DNA of 64,000 nt from Leptolyngbya sp. NIES-3755 (GTDB lineage Bacteria; Cyanobacteriota; Cyanobacteriia; Leptolyngbyales; Leptolyngbyaceae). The DNA lies in the NCBI GenBank assembly GCA_001548435.1, contig AP017308.1, forward strand, positions 3,729,030-3,793,029, written 5' to 3'. This document shows positions 54,076 through 63,430 of this stretch, one piece after another. Under the pieces are notes generated by a model. The model was given only the letters and a program-made list of their open reading frames with translations. It ran no database searches and was not told the origin of the DNA. The stretch's first letter is position 1. Each line of letters opens with the position of its first letter. Position numbers and translations under genes: made by a program.

Positions 54076-54900
54076 ATGGCTAAAACTGCTCTAATTACTG
54101 GCGCATCACAGGGAATTGGTAAAGCGACCGCTCTAGAACTTGCGAAGCACGGTTATGACATTGTTCTGGTGGCACGTGAACCAGAGCGGCTTGGAGATGT
54201 GGCAACTGAAGTGAGAAATTTAGGACAGAAAGCGTTTGTGATGCCAGCGGATGTAAGAGATCCGGAGCAGATTGATCAGATCGTGAAAAGCGCGATCGCT
54301 CAAGTCGGTCAAATCGATGTGTTAGTGAATAACGCCGCAGTCTACTACATGGGACCTGTCGAAGATGCTTCTTTAGAAGATTGGCATACCATTATTGATA
54401 CGAATCTTTGGGGCTACATTTATACGATTCGTGCTTTGCTTCCTCACTTTTTGGAACGTAAAGCAGGCACGATCGTCAATGTGGTCTCGATCGGTGGACT
54501 TGATCCGATTCCTTATCAAGTGCCGTACACGACGAGCAAACACGCATTAACAGGTTTAACCAAATCTCTGCGATCGGAATTAGAGCCGAAAGGAATTCAC
54601 GTCTGTGGCATCTATCCGAGCTTCATTCGGACGGAGCTTTATGAACGGGCATTGTTCCGGGGTGAAGATGCTAAGAATCGATTCGAGTTCATGTACAAAG
54701 CTTTTCATAGTCCAGTACTGGAGACACCGGAGTTTGTGGCTCAGACCTTACGGAACGCGATCGAGCATCGGAAGCGAGATGTTTTAGTCGGTACAGCAAA
54801 CTTTTGGACAGCAATGTTCCATGTTGTTCCTGGGGTGATGAAGCCGATTGTTCGACGAGTGTTTGGCATGAAAGATGCACAGCGGAATTTAGCACAGTAG
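54076..54900 (+). CDS. short-chain dehydrogenase/reductase
   Basis: A 274-aa classical SDR with TGASQGIGKATA, NNAAVYYMG, the catalytic Ser in VSIGGLDPIPYQVPY and TSK (YTTSKHAL), in the order expected. It is related to, but clearly distinct from, the SDR at 31831. The frame is open to 54025, but the family start MAKTALITG is at 54076. Substrate unknown. Confidence 0.9.
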   Translation: MAKTALITGASQGIGKATALELAKHGYDIVLVAREPERLGDVATEVRNLGQKAFVMPADVRDPEQIDQIVKSAIAQVGQIDVLVNNAAVYYMGPVEDASLEDWHTIIDTNLWGYIYTIRALLPHFLERKAGTIVNVVSIGGLDPIPYQVPYTTSKHALTGLTKSLRSELEPKGIHVCGIYPSFIRTELYERALFRGEDAKNRFEFMYKAFHSPVLETPEFVAQTLRNAIEHRKRDVLVGTANFWTAMFHVVPGVMKPIVRRVFGMKDAQRNLAQ

Positions 54901-55074
54901 GTGCAAATCTCGATCAAGTTTTGCTGCCGTACCATCCTGGGTAGAGAACCGATCTTGTGATAGTTCGGTTCAGTTGATAAACAGCGTAGAGCCGCACTAT
55001 TTCAGGGGTTTCCCACACCAGACAGCGCTTTCTAGATTTGCGAAGATAATCTTGTCGATTGAAAGCGCACCTCA

Positions 55075-55332
55075 ATGAAAAAGTTCATCGGTCAGCCCCT
55101 CTACAACTGGTATCGCACACTGTTACGGAACTCGAAATATCGCTGGATTGTGATTGTCGGAAGCTTACTCTATTTGGTGAGTCCAATTGATTTTGTCACT
55201 GACATGATTCCGGTTCTGGGTTGGATTGATGATGGTGTGGTCGTGAGTATTCTTGTTGCTGAAGCTTCCCAAATTCTGGGTGAGCAATTGAAGCAGCGGA
55301 AAGCAAAAACAACAGAAGCTACTACTCACTAA
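55075..55332 (+). CDS. DUF1232 (YkvA-like) membrane protein
   Basis: An 85-aa protein with a single hydrophobic region (WIVIVGSLLYLVSPIDFVTDMIPVLGWIDDGVVV) whose SPIDFVTDMIPVLGWIDD motif defines DUF1232. Function unknown. It is the first of four small co-directional genes up to 56491. Confidence 0.88.
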   Translation: MKKFIGQPLYNWYRTLLRNSKYRWIVIVGSLLYLVSPIDFVTDMIPVLGWIDDGVVVSILVAEASQILGEQLKQRKAKTTEATTH

Positions 55333-55370
55333 ACAATCGAATCGTCCACTGTTTATCCTGAAGGTGAACA

Positions 55371-55871
55371 ATGTCTAATTCTCTCAAAGACCGCCTCAAA
55401 ACAGATCTGCAATCGATGAAAGCAGAAGGCGGCACTCGAACCAGTCGCATCCGCGAAATTATCCAAAGTGCAGCGACCCAAACCCTGACCGAACTGAAAG
55501 AGGGCGCGACTGAGATTAAATCCACTGCCAGTCAAAGTGTTTCCTTGATCGCTCAAACTTTCAACAATTCTGAGTCTTCCGAAGCATCACTCTTCGATCG
55601 ATTGATGGCTCAAGTGAAGACTCTGGATGCGAAATTGCTGGAGCGATATGGCGATCGCTATACCACTCTCAAACAACGCTTCGGATCGTTCCAAACCTGG
55701 TACAACAACACCAAAGCGAATGCAGAAACGGTTGGAACAACTCCCGTTGAGCAAAAGCAAGCTGAGATTGAATTGAAAGTTGCAGATCAAGGAACGATCG
55801 TTGCCCGCAAAGAACAGCAAATCCGGCAACAAGTGAAAGAACTGCTGAACACTGCAATTTCAAAACGCTAA
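55371..55871 (+). CDS. hypothetical helical protein
   Basis: A 166-aa soluble protein, almost entirely charged helices, with a predicted coiled-coil or apolipoprotein-like pattern (SLKDRLKTDLQSMKAEGGTRTSRIREI, VEQKQAEIELKVADQGTIVARKEQQIRQQ). I do not recognise a family. It lies between the DUF1232 and Pmp3 genes, about 35 bases from each, and is probably in the same operon. Confidence 0.7.
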   Translation: MSNSLKDRLKTDLQSMKAEGGTRTSRIREIIQSAATQTLTELKEGATEIKSTASQSVSLIAQTFNNSESSEASLFDRLMAQVKTLDAKLLERYGDRYTTLKQRFGSFQTWYNNTKANAETVGTTPVEQKQAEIELKVADQGTIVARKEQQIRQQVKELLNTAISKR

Positions 55872-55903
55872 CGACTGTTTTATTCACCAATGAGGTTAAT
55901 GTT

Positions 55904-56095
55904 ATGCAACTTTTTCGATACCTTCTCGCGATTTTACTGCCCCCTGTTGCAGTGTTCTTTACTTATGGGTTTAGCTTCACGTTGATTGTTAGTATTGCGC
56001 TCACGTTGTTGGGTTGGGTTCCTGGCATCATTCACGCGCTCTGGGCAATCTCGAAGCACGATGAAAAGCTCAACCAATCCGCTGATTCTGTCTAA
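55904..56095 (+). CDS. YqaE/Pmp3 family membrane protein
   Basis: A 63-aa two-helix proteolipid (LAILLPPVAVFFTYGF and LTLLGWVPGIIHALWAI), the typical Pmp3/YqaE layout. Members are induced by salt, cold or membrane stress and affect membrane potential. Third gene of the small stress block. Confidence 0.92.
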   Translation: MQLFRYLLAILLPPVAVFFTYGFSFTLIVSIALTLLGWVPGIIHALWAISKHDEKLNQSADSV

Positions 56096-56119
56096 CCAAC
56101 TAACAATGGAGAAATCGCT

Positions 56120-56491
56120 ATGCTTAGTTTTTTGATTACAACACTGACAACCGCACTCGGTCTTCTGGTGGTTGATCTGGCAATTCCTGGAGTGACGATC
56201 GCTTCTTTTCCCGCTGCATTGATCGCGGCTGTCTCGGTCGGATTGGTCAATGGTTCGGTGAAGCCTGTACTCTCTGTGTTGTCTTTGCCGATTAACTTTC
56301 TGACTTTGGGATTGTTCTCGCTGGTCGTGAATGGACTGTGTTTCTGGTTGGCTTCGCTGTTTGTTCCAGGATTCGTCGTTCATGGTTTCTTGGCGTTTAT
56401 CCTGGGTCCAGTGGTACTGTCCTTTGCAACAACTTTCCTTAATCGCTACTTTGTCGAGAAAGGCATTGGTACGTTGCCTGCCAAACAGTAG
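56120..56491 (+). CDS. phage holin family (YvlD-like) membrane protein
   Basis: A 123-aa membrane protein with four helices and the conserved NGSVKPVLSVLSLPINFLTLG motif of the YvlD/phage_holin_4_2 family. Despite the name these are chromosomal proteins, induced by envelope stress in some bacteria. It starts 24 bases after the Pmp3 gene and ends at the terminator at 56506. Confidence 0.9.
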   Translation: MLSFLITTLTTALGLLVVDLAIPGVTIASFPAALIAAVSVGLVNGSVKPVLSVLSLPINFLTLGLFSLVVNGLCFWLASLFVPGFVVHGFLAFILGPVVLSFATTFLNRYFVEKGIGTLPAKQ

Positions 56492-56505
56492 TCTAGAAAT
56501 TAATT

Positions 56506-56543
56506 AGCCCTCTAGAGTTGTGAGAACCTTAGAGGGCTTTTTG
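56506..56543 (+). terminator. intrinsic terminator
   Basis: AGCCCTCTA (56506-56514) and TAGAGGGCT (56530-56538) form a 9-bp stem followed by TTTTTG. It ends the small-protein block and lies just before the convergent oxidoreductase stop. Confidence 0.92.
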
Positions 56544-56548
56544 TTGTT

Positions 56549-57148
56549 TTAGAATCTACCGCTGTAGCGCTCTTCTTTCCAAGGATCGCCTCGGTGATGA
56601 TAGCCATTGCGCTCCCAGAATCCTAAGTCTTCTTTCGACAGGAACTCTAAACCGTTGAGCCATTTCGCGCTTTTCCAAGCATAGAGATGTGGCACAACTA
56701 ATCGCAGTGGACCGCCATGATCCGGAGGCAACGGTTCACCAAATAAGGTGTGAGCAAAAAAGTTCTCTTCCTTGACGAAATCCTCGATCGCAATATTTGT
56801 CGTGTATCCTCCATAGCAATGCTCCATGATGTGAACCGCTTTGGGGTCAACTTCGATGTACTTCATAAAATCGGTAACTTTCACCCCAATCCACTGCACA
56901 TCAAGCTTTGACCAGGTTGTGACACAGTGAAAATCAGCGGTAAACTCGCTTTGGGGCATTGCCATGAAATCGTCCCAGGAAAAGGTTTTCTCCTGAGCGA
57001 GTCCCCAAACGCGGAATTGCCAAGTAGCGCGATCGACTTGTGGGGTAGGTCCGTAGGTCAGGACAGGAAATCCGGTAGCGAGTCTCTGACCCGGAGGAAC
57101 GCGATCGCCATGTTCCGCTTCTGGTTTTTTGAAATACTTGCCTAACAT
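56549..57148 (-). CDS. sulfite oxidase-family molybdopterin-dependent oxidoreductase
   Basis: A 199-aa single-domain protein of the sulfite oxidase/MsrP superfamily. The Mo-coordinating Cys lies in FHCVTTWSKLDVQWIG, and the pterin contacts in LVVPHLYAWKSAKWLNGLEF are intact. There is no Tat signal, dimerisation domain or cytochrome domain, so it is a cytoplasmic stand-alone form. The substrate is unknown. Confidence 0.9.
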   Translation of the reverse strand: MLGKYFKKPEAEHGDRVPPGQRLATGFPVLTYGPTPQVDRATWQFRVWGLAQEKTFSWDDFMAMPQSEFTADFHCVTTWSKLDVQWIGVKVTDFMKYIEVDPKAVHIMEHCYGGYTTNIAIEDFVKEENFFAHTLFGEPLPPDHGGPLRLVVPHLYAWKSAKWLNGLEFLSKEDLGFWERNGYHHRGDPWKEERYSGRF

Positions 57149-57196
57149 TCCAGTGACTCCTATGAAGGCTTCACTTTTAAGTATGGATCAGATAGA

Positions 57197-57238
57197 GAAA
57201 ATGCGTGACTCTCTCATTCGACGGAATCACGCATTTTC
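57197..57238 (-). terminator. terminator of rpmF
   Basis: A perfect 12-bp stem (GAAAATGCGTGA at 57197-57208 with 57227-57238) directly after the rpmF stop and before the downstream oxidoreductase start. The arms end in A/T runs, so it can work on both strands. Confidence 0.75.
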
Positions 57239-57239
57239 T

Positions 57240-57416
57240 TTACTCTTCGTCGCTGCCTTCTTCTTCGGTTGGGTAGACGAATCCTTTTGCCCGTCCGGTG
57301 AGAATCGATTTGCCCAGCGATAAGGCGCGTTGAGCTTGCAGATTGGCTTTGCGTTTCCAGGTGGCTTTCCGCTGGTCGCGCTTGGCGTTGGAGGTTTTCT
57401 TCTTAGGAACAGCCAT
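57240..57416 (-). CDS. rpmF: 50S ribosomal protein L32
   Basis: A 58-aa basic ribosomal protein: [20 protein letters not shown], then [19 protein letters not shown] and an acidic end (EEEGSDEE). The N-terminal MAVPKKKTS is diagnostic of L32. The zinc Cys residues of some L32 proteins are absent, as is common in cyanobacteria and plastids. It reads into a 12-bp hairpin directly after its stop. Confidence 0.95.
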   Translation of the reverse strand: MAVPKKKTSNAKRDQRKATWKRKANLQAQRALSLGKSILTGRAKGFVYPTEEEGSDEE

Positions 57417-57484
57417 AGTTTTGGCGATCGTATTTAAACAGCTTTACCATTCTAAAGGAGTCTGAGCAGATTGCAACGATCAGA

Positions 57485-60400
57485 TCATAAACACAGGGTT
57501 AATTCGGAGCCGTTTTGGTGTTTGGCGATTTCGATGCGGGCTTGGAAGGCTTCTCGGAAATGGGGCATGTGCGTGATGATCAGAATGCAGGCGAACTCGG
57601 ATGAGATAGCGTTGATCGCGGCAATTAAGCGATCGCATCCTTCTTGGTCTTGGTTACTGAAGCCTTCATCGACAATCAGCATTTGAAGCGCAGTTCCCGA
57701 TCGTTGGGCGAGTAGTCGCGCTAATGCTAATCGAATCGCGAAATTGACTCGGAAAGCTTCACCGCCCGAATAGGTTTCATAAGGACGAGTGCCATACGCA
57801 TCGGCAATTAGAATGTCTAAGGTTTCCATTGCTTTCGCGGTTTTGGACTTGCGATTGCGCTGGGTGACGAATTGGACGTGAAGCTGATTCGCACTGAGGC
57901 GGGACAAAATTTGATTGGTAGTGGCTTCGAGTTGGGGCAGAATATTTTCAATCATCAAGGCTTGGATGCCATTTTTACCGAACGCTTGAGTGAGTTCTTG
58001 ATAAACGCGGCATTGTTGACGAGCGGTTTTGAGTTGAGAATTGACTTCCTCAAATTGTTGACTGAGCAGTTCTTGTTGTTGTTGCTGCTGTTGGAGTCTT
58101 CCAAGTTTTGCGAGATGTTGATCGAGTTTTGTACGATGTTGTTGGATTTGTTGTTCTAATGCTTGGATGTGAGTGCTGAGATCGGGTGTTTTTTCTAGAG
58201 CATGGATCAGTTCTTGGCAATGATGTGTAATAGTTTGCAGGTCATTGTAGCGAGTCTGTAACGTGTGTGTTAGCTCGTGTAAACGATGTTGTACTTGAGG
58301 GTACTGCTGTTGAGCTTGTTGGAGTTCTTGATAGCGAAGTTGCCAGGGTTGAGCTTGACGGAGTGCCGATCGGATTGCATTGTGTTGCTCTAAGTTGTAG
58401 CCGATCTCTTGAATTTGTCGATCGTATTGTTGCAATCCTCGCTCTAAATCAGCGTTTAAACGATCGCAGTGTTGCTCTAATTGTTCGATCTGAGTCTTTA
58501 AAGTCGGCTGACGATGCAGAATGTTTGCTTGTCGGCGTTTGGCTTGTTTGATTTCAGCTTGTCGAATTTCTGCCCAACGCCAGCGATCGACACTTCCACG
58601 AGCAAGCGCATGATCGCGTTCGTCGTAGTTTAATTGCTGCAAACTGCGATCGAGAATATTCAACTCTTCGTGCAATTCTGGCTCAAATGCTCTCGTTTTC
58701 AGTTGTGCTTCAAGCTTGATCGCTTCACTGTTGAGTTGAGTTAATTGTTCTTGAACTTCCGCAGTGTTTTGTAATTGTTCTTGTAACTGTCCACGTCGCT
58801 CTAAGGTATCTCCGTATTGAGCAAGTCGCTGTTCGATTTTGGTGTACTCTTCTCGCAGAACTTGGATCTCACGCTCTGAAGTGGTTAATTGTTCGCGGAT
58901 GACCCAAATTTCAGAAAGGATCTCTTCTTTTTGGGCTTGTTGTTTTTCTAAGACTAAGCGCCAGTGATGTTCGTCTAGAGGTCGATCGCACAAAGGACAA
59001 GGCGGAAACTCTAATTGTTTGATTTGAACGATCGTCGTTCCTTCGACTTCTTCTGTGATAGCGGCTGCTCGTTCTTGTTCTAGCATCCGAATCTTATGAT
59101 CAATTTCAGCCAGTTGAGCTTCATAGTTGCGCTGATGTGCTTGTAACTGCTCCATGAAACTTCGACGCTCTAAGCCTTTATCCCGAACTTGATCTTGGTA
59201 TGCTCTAAGCTTTTCGAGTTCGTCAATTTTTACGGCAACCTCGACGGCTGCTTTTTTCAGACTCGGTTGGCGTTGTTGTTGGGTTTGGAGTTGACGGGCA
59301 GAAGTGCGGAGTTCTTCGAGTCGGGCAGACAGACGAGTAAAAGAACGATCGAGCTTTTGTTGAATTTGTTGTTTGCGCTGAAGAAGTGGAGAAGCTTGTA
59401 ATTGTAGCTGATCGAGCTTTTGCAGTTCTTGTCGGGCTGAAGTTAATTGTCCGATCGCAGATTCTACATCCGCTTCTTTGCTCAGGGATTTTTGCAACTC
59501 TTGTAGTTGTTCTTGCAGCGTGATTTCTTGTGCTTGAACTTTCTGAAGCTGATTCTGTAACTGTTGGAGCTTTTCTGAATAATGCTGCTCGAATTGTTGC
59601 CGCTGAGATTGAGCGACTTGATGGGATTGGAACTTGGCAGAGAAAAGCTCCTCTTGTGCCTGAAGCGCTTTCCAATGTTGATAACCTGCAATGATTCTAC
59701 TTTCTTGCTGCAAAAGATATTCTAAGGTTTGGCGCTGTCCGTCGGTTTGCGATCGCTCTTTTTGTAATCGTTGACAGTCTTGATTTAGATTGCGCTGTTG
59801 TTGTTGTTGCCAAGTGAGTTGTTGTTGCCAGGTTTGACGCTGATGTTGGACGGCTTGGAACTGTTGTAGCTGGTGATGATTTGCCGATTGTTGGGCTTGC
59901 ATCTGTTCGAGAACGGTTTCGAGTTCTGCACGTTCTTGTGCGATCGCATCTCGTTGGTGCAACTGTTCTCGAATCGCATCGAGTTGCCGTTCTAAGAGTT
60001 CGACTTGTCCTTTGAACTGTCGCGATTTATCTTTCGCTTGCTCTGACAGTTCATCGTACTGATGAAGTTTTAGTAAATCAGCGAGAATTTGTTTGCGATC
60101 GGCGGGACGTTTGAGCATGAATTCGTCAGCCCGACCTTGACGTAGATAGGCAGAATTGACGAAGGTTTCATAATCGAGTTTGAGATGCGTGAGAATGAGT
60201 TGCTGCGTTGATCGAATGCCTTTTGCGGTTAGCGATCGAAAACTGCTCCCTTGCATGATTTGGAATTCGAGTGAGACTCCTTGACCGCGTTGGCGAGTTC
60301 TCAGGACTCGATAGGTTTGCTGGTGCATCTGAAAGATGAATTCTACCTGAGCCTCTTTTGATCCCAGGTGAATGACATCATCTTCTGAAGTAGCGCGGCT

Positions 60401-60553
60401 TTCTCCCCACAGCACCCAGGAAATGGCTTCCAGGAGCGATGATTTCCCTGCACCGTTGGAACCGCACACACAGGCAGTATGAAGCCCCTGGAAGTCGAGG
60501 ATGGCTTCCCGGTAACTTAAAAAATTACGCAGTGTGAGACGTTGCGGAATCAT
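57485..60553 (-). CDS. sbcC: exonuclease subunit SbcC (SMC/Rad50-like ATPase)
   Basis: A 1022-aa ATPase that, with SbcD, opens hairpins and processes DNA ends. The N-terminal Walker A is GSNGAGKSSLLEAISWVLWG. Two very long Gln-rich coiled coils flank a zinc hook (FPPCPLCDRPLDEHHW near residue 510). The C-terminal lobe has the signature TYSGGEAFRVNFAIRLAL, Walker B LIVDEGFSN and the His switch in IITHMPHF. The coiled coils are unusually rich in glutamine (runs of QQQQ). The sbcD gene is not in the window. Confidence 0.93.
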   Translation of the reverse strand: MIPQRLTLRNFLSYREAILDFQGLHTACVCGSNGAGKSSLLEAISWVLWGESRATSEDDVIHLGSKEAQVEFIFQMHQQTYRVLRTRQRGQGVSLEFQIMQGSSFRSLTAKGIRSTQQLILTHLKLDYETFVNSAYLRQGRADEFMLKRPADRKQILADLLKLHQYDELSEQAKDKSRQFKGQVELLERQLDAIREQLHQRDAIAQERAELETVLEQMQAQQSANHHQLQQFQAVQHQRQTWQQQLTWQQQQQRNLNQDCQRLQKERSQTDGQRQTLEYLLQQESRIIAGYQHWKALQAQEELFSAKFQSHQVAQSQRQQFEQHYSEKLQQLQNQLQKVQAQEITLQEQLQELQKSLSKEADVESAIGQLTSARQELQKLDQLQLQASPLLQRKQQIQQKLDRSFTRLSARLEELRTSARQLQTQQQRQPSLKKAAVEVAVKIDELEKLRAYQDQVRDKGLERRSFMEQLQAHQRNYEAQLAEIDHKIRMLEQERAAAITEEVEGTTIVQIKQLEFPPCPLCDRPLDEHHWRLVLEKQQAQKEEILSEIWVIREQLTTSEREIQVLREEYTKIEQRLAQYGDTLERRGQLQEQLQNTAEVQEQLTQLNSEAIKLEAQLKTRAFEPELHEELNILDRSLQQLNYDERDHALARGSVDRWRWAEIRQAEIKQAKRRQANILHRQPTLKTQIEQLEQHCDRLNADLERGLQQYDRQIQEIGYNLEQHNAIRSALRQAQPWQLRYQELQQAQQQYPQVQHRLHELTHTLQTRYNDLQTITHHCQELIHALEKTPDLSTHIQALEQQIQQHRTKLDQHLAKLGRLQQQQQQQELLSQQFEEVNSQLKTARQQCRVYQELTQAFGKNGIQALMIENILPQLEATTNQILSRLSANQLHVQFVTQRNRKSKTAKAMETLDILIADAYGTRPYETYSGGEAFRVNFAIRLALARLLAQRSGTALQMLIVDEGFSNQDQEGCDRLIAAINAISSEFACILIITHMPHFREAFQARIEIAKHQNGSELTLCL

Positions 60554-60665
60554 CGCGAGAATTGCGAAAAGATCAGTACTGATGCACGAAAGTACACCAG
60601 CACTCGTATATTGAGTGTAATCGGAAGATGAGCAAAATTGCTAAAAAGATTTACCACCCTCAGTT

Positions 60666-62540
60666 TTAGATTGCTTTATCAAGATCATCCAACCAAAGAT
60701 CCGGCATTTCTTCAGGAATCACTGCACGATCGATAACCACTTTCCGACTTTCGCGATTCGTCATCACTTCAACAGCGATCGCTTCAATCCGAATTTCGAC
60801 ACTCTCGAACGGGACTTTGATTTCAGTCGTCGCTTCTAAATTGCCGTGTCCATCCGGTTTGAAATCGATAATCCAGCGAGGAGGTTCGACCAAACTGCGG
60901 CTTTGTCGATCGCTGATCCATGCTTTGACGTAAATCTTTGGCAGAATGTCCGGGAGCTTGATTCGAGCGATCGTGGTTGTGCCTCTGGTGAGTTCGGACT
61001 CTGAAACGGTGACGATCGGATCAGGAACAGGCTGGTCTTCGGGAAGCAGTAACGGGTTTTGAGCGCGATCGGATTGGGTCTGACGACGAGACACAATTAA
61101 ATCTGTGAGCGGCAGAATCGGTTCATCATCGACAACGAATTCATCAATGACTTGGTCGGGACTGGGTTGGAGATCAAGCGCGATGTCGTCTGGAATGAGA
61201 AAATCCCGATCGTCTGCTTGAACTTTTAGCTCGGTGATCGGCTCTTCAACTGGAGCTAACACTGGCTCTTCTTCTAGTTCTTCAACGGCTACTTCAGGAG
61301 ATGCAGATACCGCACTCAGAGGAATTTCTAGCTGTCTTGCATCTGGATCAGGAAAGGCTCCATCTGGCTGAACTCCAAAGTTTGGGAGATCGAGCTTTTT
61401 GCGAGTGTAAGGATTTGGCTGATGAAGTTGGGGTGGAAGGGTTTGAGATTCTTTGGCTGTAAAATTCGCCGCTTCGGGATCTTTTGGAGCAGAAACGAGA
61501 TTAAGAAATGCTAGGTTTAACGATTGAGGCACAGCAGGATTCGTCGCGGGTAGGTCTAACATATCTTCTGCCATTGCTCGATCGTCTTTTCGCGCTTGTT
61601 GCATGGCATCGAGCAGTTCATTCACATCAGCCATTAAGGTGAACGATTGAGTTGCGATAATCGGTTTGCCTTCGACTTGAACATCGTGCAGCGTGATTTC
61701 TCCTAGAATTAACTGGGTTTCAAGATCGACGGGCAACGTGACTCGGTAGACCAAATCAAACGGTAAAGAGGCTTGATTTAGAATCTCATGCTTATCTAAA
61801 AGCGTTTTAGAGGTTTGAGGATCACGTAAGCAAATTCGCAATTCCCCATCTAAATGCGTCAACTCAGTCGCAGTAATTTGACCGGAAATTGTGAGCGGTT
61901 CGCCTCGATTCACAATGTAAGTTTCTTGAACTTGCTCGATCGAGATCTCTGAATCACCAAAACGAGTGGCTTGAGGTGGTTTTTCTTCCTCGTAAGGTTC
62001 TTCAGCAATCAGACCGTACTCCGTTAAAATCTCGTCCGCGATCGAGCTTGAATCTTGATCCGCCTGCTGTAAAAATTCTTCCAAAGAGGCTCGATCTGCA
62101 TCAACTACTTTCGATTCGGTTTGGGGTGCAGAAGTCGGAAATTCAAATGTTGCCTCGTTTTCGAGTTCCCAATCCGGATTCCAATCTTCGACAATGTCGG
62201 ACTCGATCGACAACACTCGTAGTTGAATCGAATGCGCTTCTCCTTCCGGTGCGGCACAGCGAAATTCCCAAATTCCAGGCTGGAGACGGGTATAAGGAAT
62301 GACGGGCATTAAGCCTTTGGGATTCGTTTGGTGTGTTCGGGTTTGAGTGCGGCGTTTGGGAGGAACTTCATCGATCGCATCATGTCTAATTCGGACTTCG
62401 ATGGGAGCACTCCGGCGATTGGTTTTCGCGGCGATGCGATACCGACCTTCCAAAATCTCAACATTGGAACCCTCCAACGGCAACCATGTTCGATCACCGT
62501 CTAGCTGTATCAAAAATTCCCAGGTTTGCAGTTCAGGCAT
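60666..62540 (-). CDS. large hypothetical protein
   Basis: A 624-aa acidic protein I do not recognise. It has no signal peptide. The N-terminal ~110 residues form a beta-rich domain (LIQLDGDRTWLPLEGSNVEI, LQPGIWEFRC). A long disordered stretch rich in Glu, Pro and Asp follows, with at least one further Ig-like or beta-sandwich segment around 230-320 (LTISGQITATELTHLDGELRICLRDP) and another at the C-terminus (IARIKLPDILPKIYVKAWIS). It may be a multi-domain scaffold or matrix protein. It lies between psaL and sbcC on the same strand. Confidence 0.6.
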   Translation of the reverse strand: MPELQTWEFLIQLDGDRTWLPLEGSNVEILEGRYRIAAKTNRRSAPIEVRIRHDAIDEVPPKRRTQTRTHQTNPKGLMPVIPYTRLQPGIWEFRCAAPEGEAHSIQLRVLSIESDIVEDWNPDWELENEATFEFPTSAPQTESKVVDADRASLEEFLQQADQDSSSIADEILTEYGLIAEEPYEEEKPPQATRFGDSEISIEQVQETYIVNRGEPLTISGQITATELTHLDGELRICLRDPQTSKTLLDKHEILNQASLPFDLVYRVTLPVDLETQLILGEITLHDVQVEGKPIIATQSFTLMADVNELLDAMQQARKDDRAMAEDMLDLPATNPAVPQSLNLAFLNLVSAPKDPEAANFTAKESQTLPPQLHQPNPYTRKKLDLPNFGVQPDGAFPDPDARQLEIPLSAVSASPEVAVEELEEEPVLAPVEEPITELKVQADDRDFLIPDDIALDLQPSPDQVIDEFVVDDEPILPLTDLIVSRRQTQSDRAQNPLLLPEDQPVPDPIVTVSESELTRGTTTIARIKLPDILPKIYVKAWISDRQSRSLVEPPRWIIDFKPDGHGNLEATTEIKVPFESVEIRIEAIAVEVMTNRESRKVVIDRAVIPEEMPDLWLDDLDKAI

Positions 62541-62645
62541 AGGTCGGAGAAGCTTTCACCAGGTTTTGCAGTTAATAGGGTACTGCATGTCAACCTACTT
62601 TTGGCGATTTTATCCGCTACTTCTTTAGGTGATGCAACAATTTCG

Positions 62646-62677
62646 ATAAAAAAGCTCGATCGTTCCGTCGATCGAGC
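62646..62677 (-). terminator. intrinsic terminator of psaL
   Basis: On the minus strand GCTCGATCG, a 6-base loop, CGATCGAGC (62654-62662 with 62669-62677) and then six T. It lies 30 bases past the psaL stop. Confidence 0.92.
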
Positions 62678-62706
62678 CTTGGCAAGATATTTCAGTTCGG
62701 TAGAAA

Positions 62707-63174
62707 TTAGTTGAATGCACCCGTGAAGATCTTGTCTACGATCGAGAAATTCGCGATCAGTAGATAAGCGACGAATGCGCCACCCGTTGCACCGACGAAA
62801 AATCCGCCTGCGAATTGGCTCCAGCCGCCAGAAGATTGCAACGAATTCGAGGAAGAATCGTCATCCTGGAAGCTTGCCAAACCGTAAATTGAAAGGCAAG
62901 CCGTCGCAATCAAGATCAATGCAATCGCGGAGATTAATCCACCGACTGCGGCTTGGTCTGAATCACGCAAAGGTCCGAGTAATGTCCAGGGACCAACTAA
63001 AAAGTAACCATGTGCCATCCCGATTTCCAATCCGCGCAGCAAGGGAGAAAGTCCTTTACGGTATGCGGGCAGGTTGCCAATGAAGGCACGGGTGAAGGCA
63101 GAATCACTGATAGGGGTCGAGAGATGTCCGATAAACGGATCGCCGTTGTACGGTTTAATAAGCTCGTCAGCCAT
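62707..63174 (-). CDS. psaL: photosystem I reaction centre subunit XI
   Basis: A 155-aa thylakoid membrane protein at the centre of the PSI trimer, which binds chlorophylls and carotenoid and is needed for trimerisation. The N-terminus ([21 protein letters not shown]) and the [29 protein letters not shown] motif are characteristic. Three helices follow, the last ending KIFTGAFN. No psaI frame is visible within 250 bases upstream, unlike in many cyanobacteria. Confidence 0.97.
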   Translation of the reverse strand: MADELIKPYNGDPFIGHLSTPISDSAFTRAFIGNLPAYRKGLSPLLRGLEIGMAHGYFLVGPWTLLGPLRDSDQAAVGGLISAIALILIATACLSIYGLASFQDDDSSSNSLQSSGGWSQFAGGFFVGATGGAFVAYLLIANFSIVDKIFTGAFN

Positions 63175-63430
63175 ATCTTAATATTTCCTAATGATTCTGA
63201 AGAGAACAAAAAGAATTCGAGACTTATTTTAAGTATGTCTTGGGGCTGATTCTGACAATTGCTTCAGAAAAGTTCATCATTTGGATAGGTGCAGCATCGA
63301 GAAAAATCCTCTGAGAACAGAAACAAAACTAAGTCTTGAGATAAAGGAACCTCTATCGAGGGAGCGATTTGTCTGATTCAGTGATTCGGGTACAAAGTAG
63401 AAGGTTAATTTTTAACGGAGACTGTATCCT
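63175..63430. other. divergent promoter region psaL / secreted protein
   Basis: 256 bases between divergent starts. It holds a small CCTC/GAGG hairpin around 63349-63363 and a purine-rich ribosome site (AACGGAGAC) before the plus-strand gene. I see no clear HLR1-type repeat or -10/-35 pair. Confidence 0.35.

Noticed and set aside
56120-56491. Prophage holin.
   Set aside because: The family name comes from a phage protein, but the gene lies in a block of chromosomal stress genes with no lysin or phage genes.
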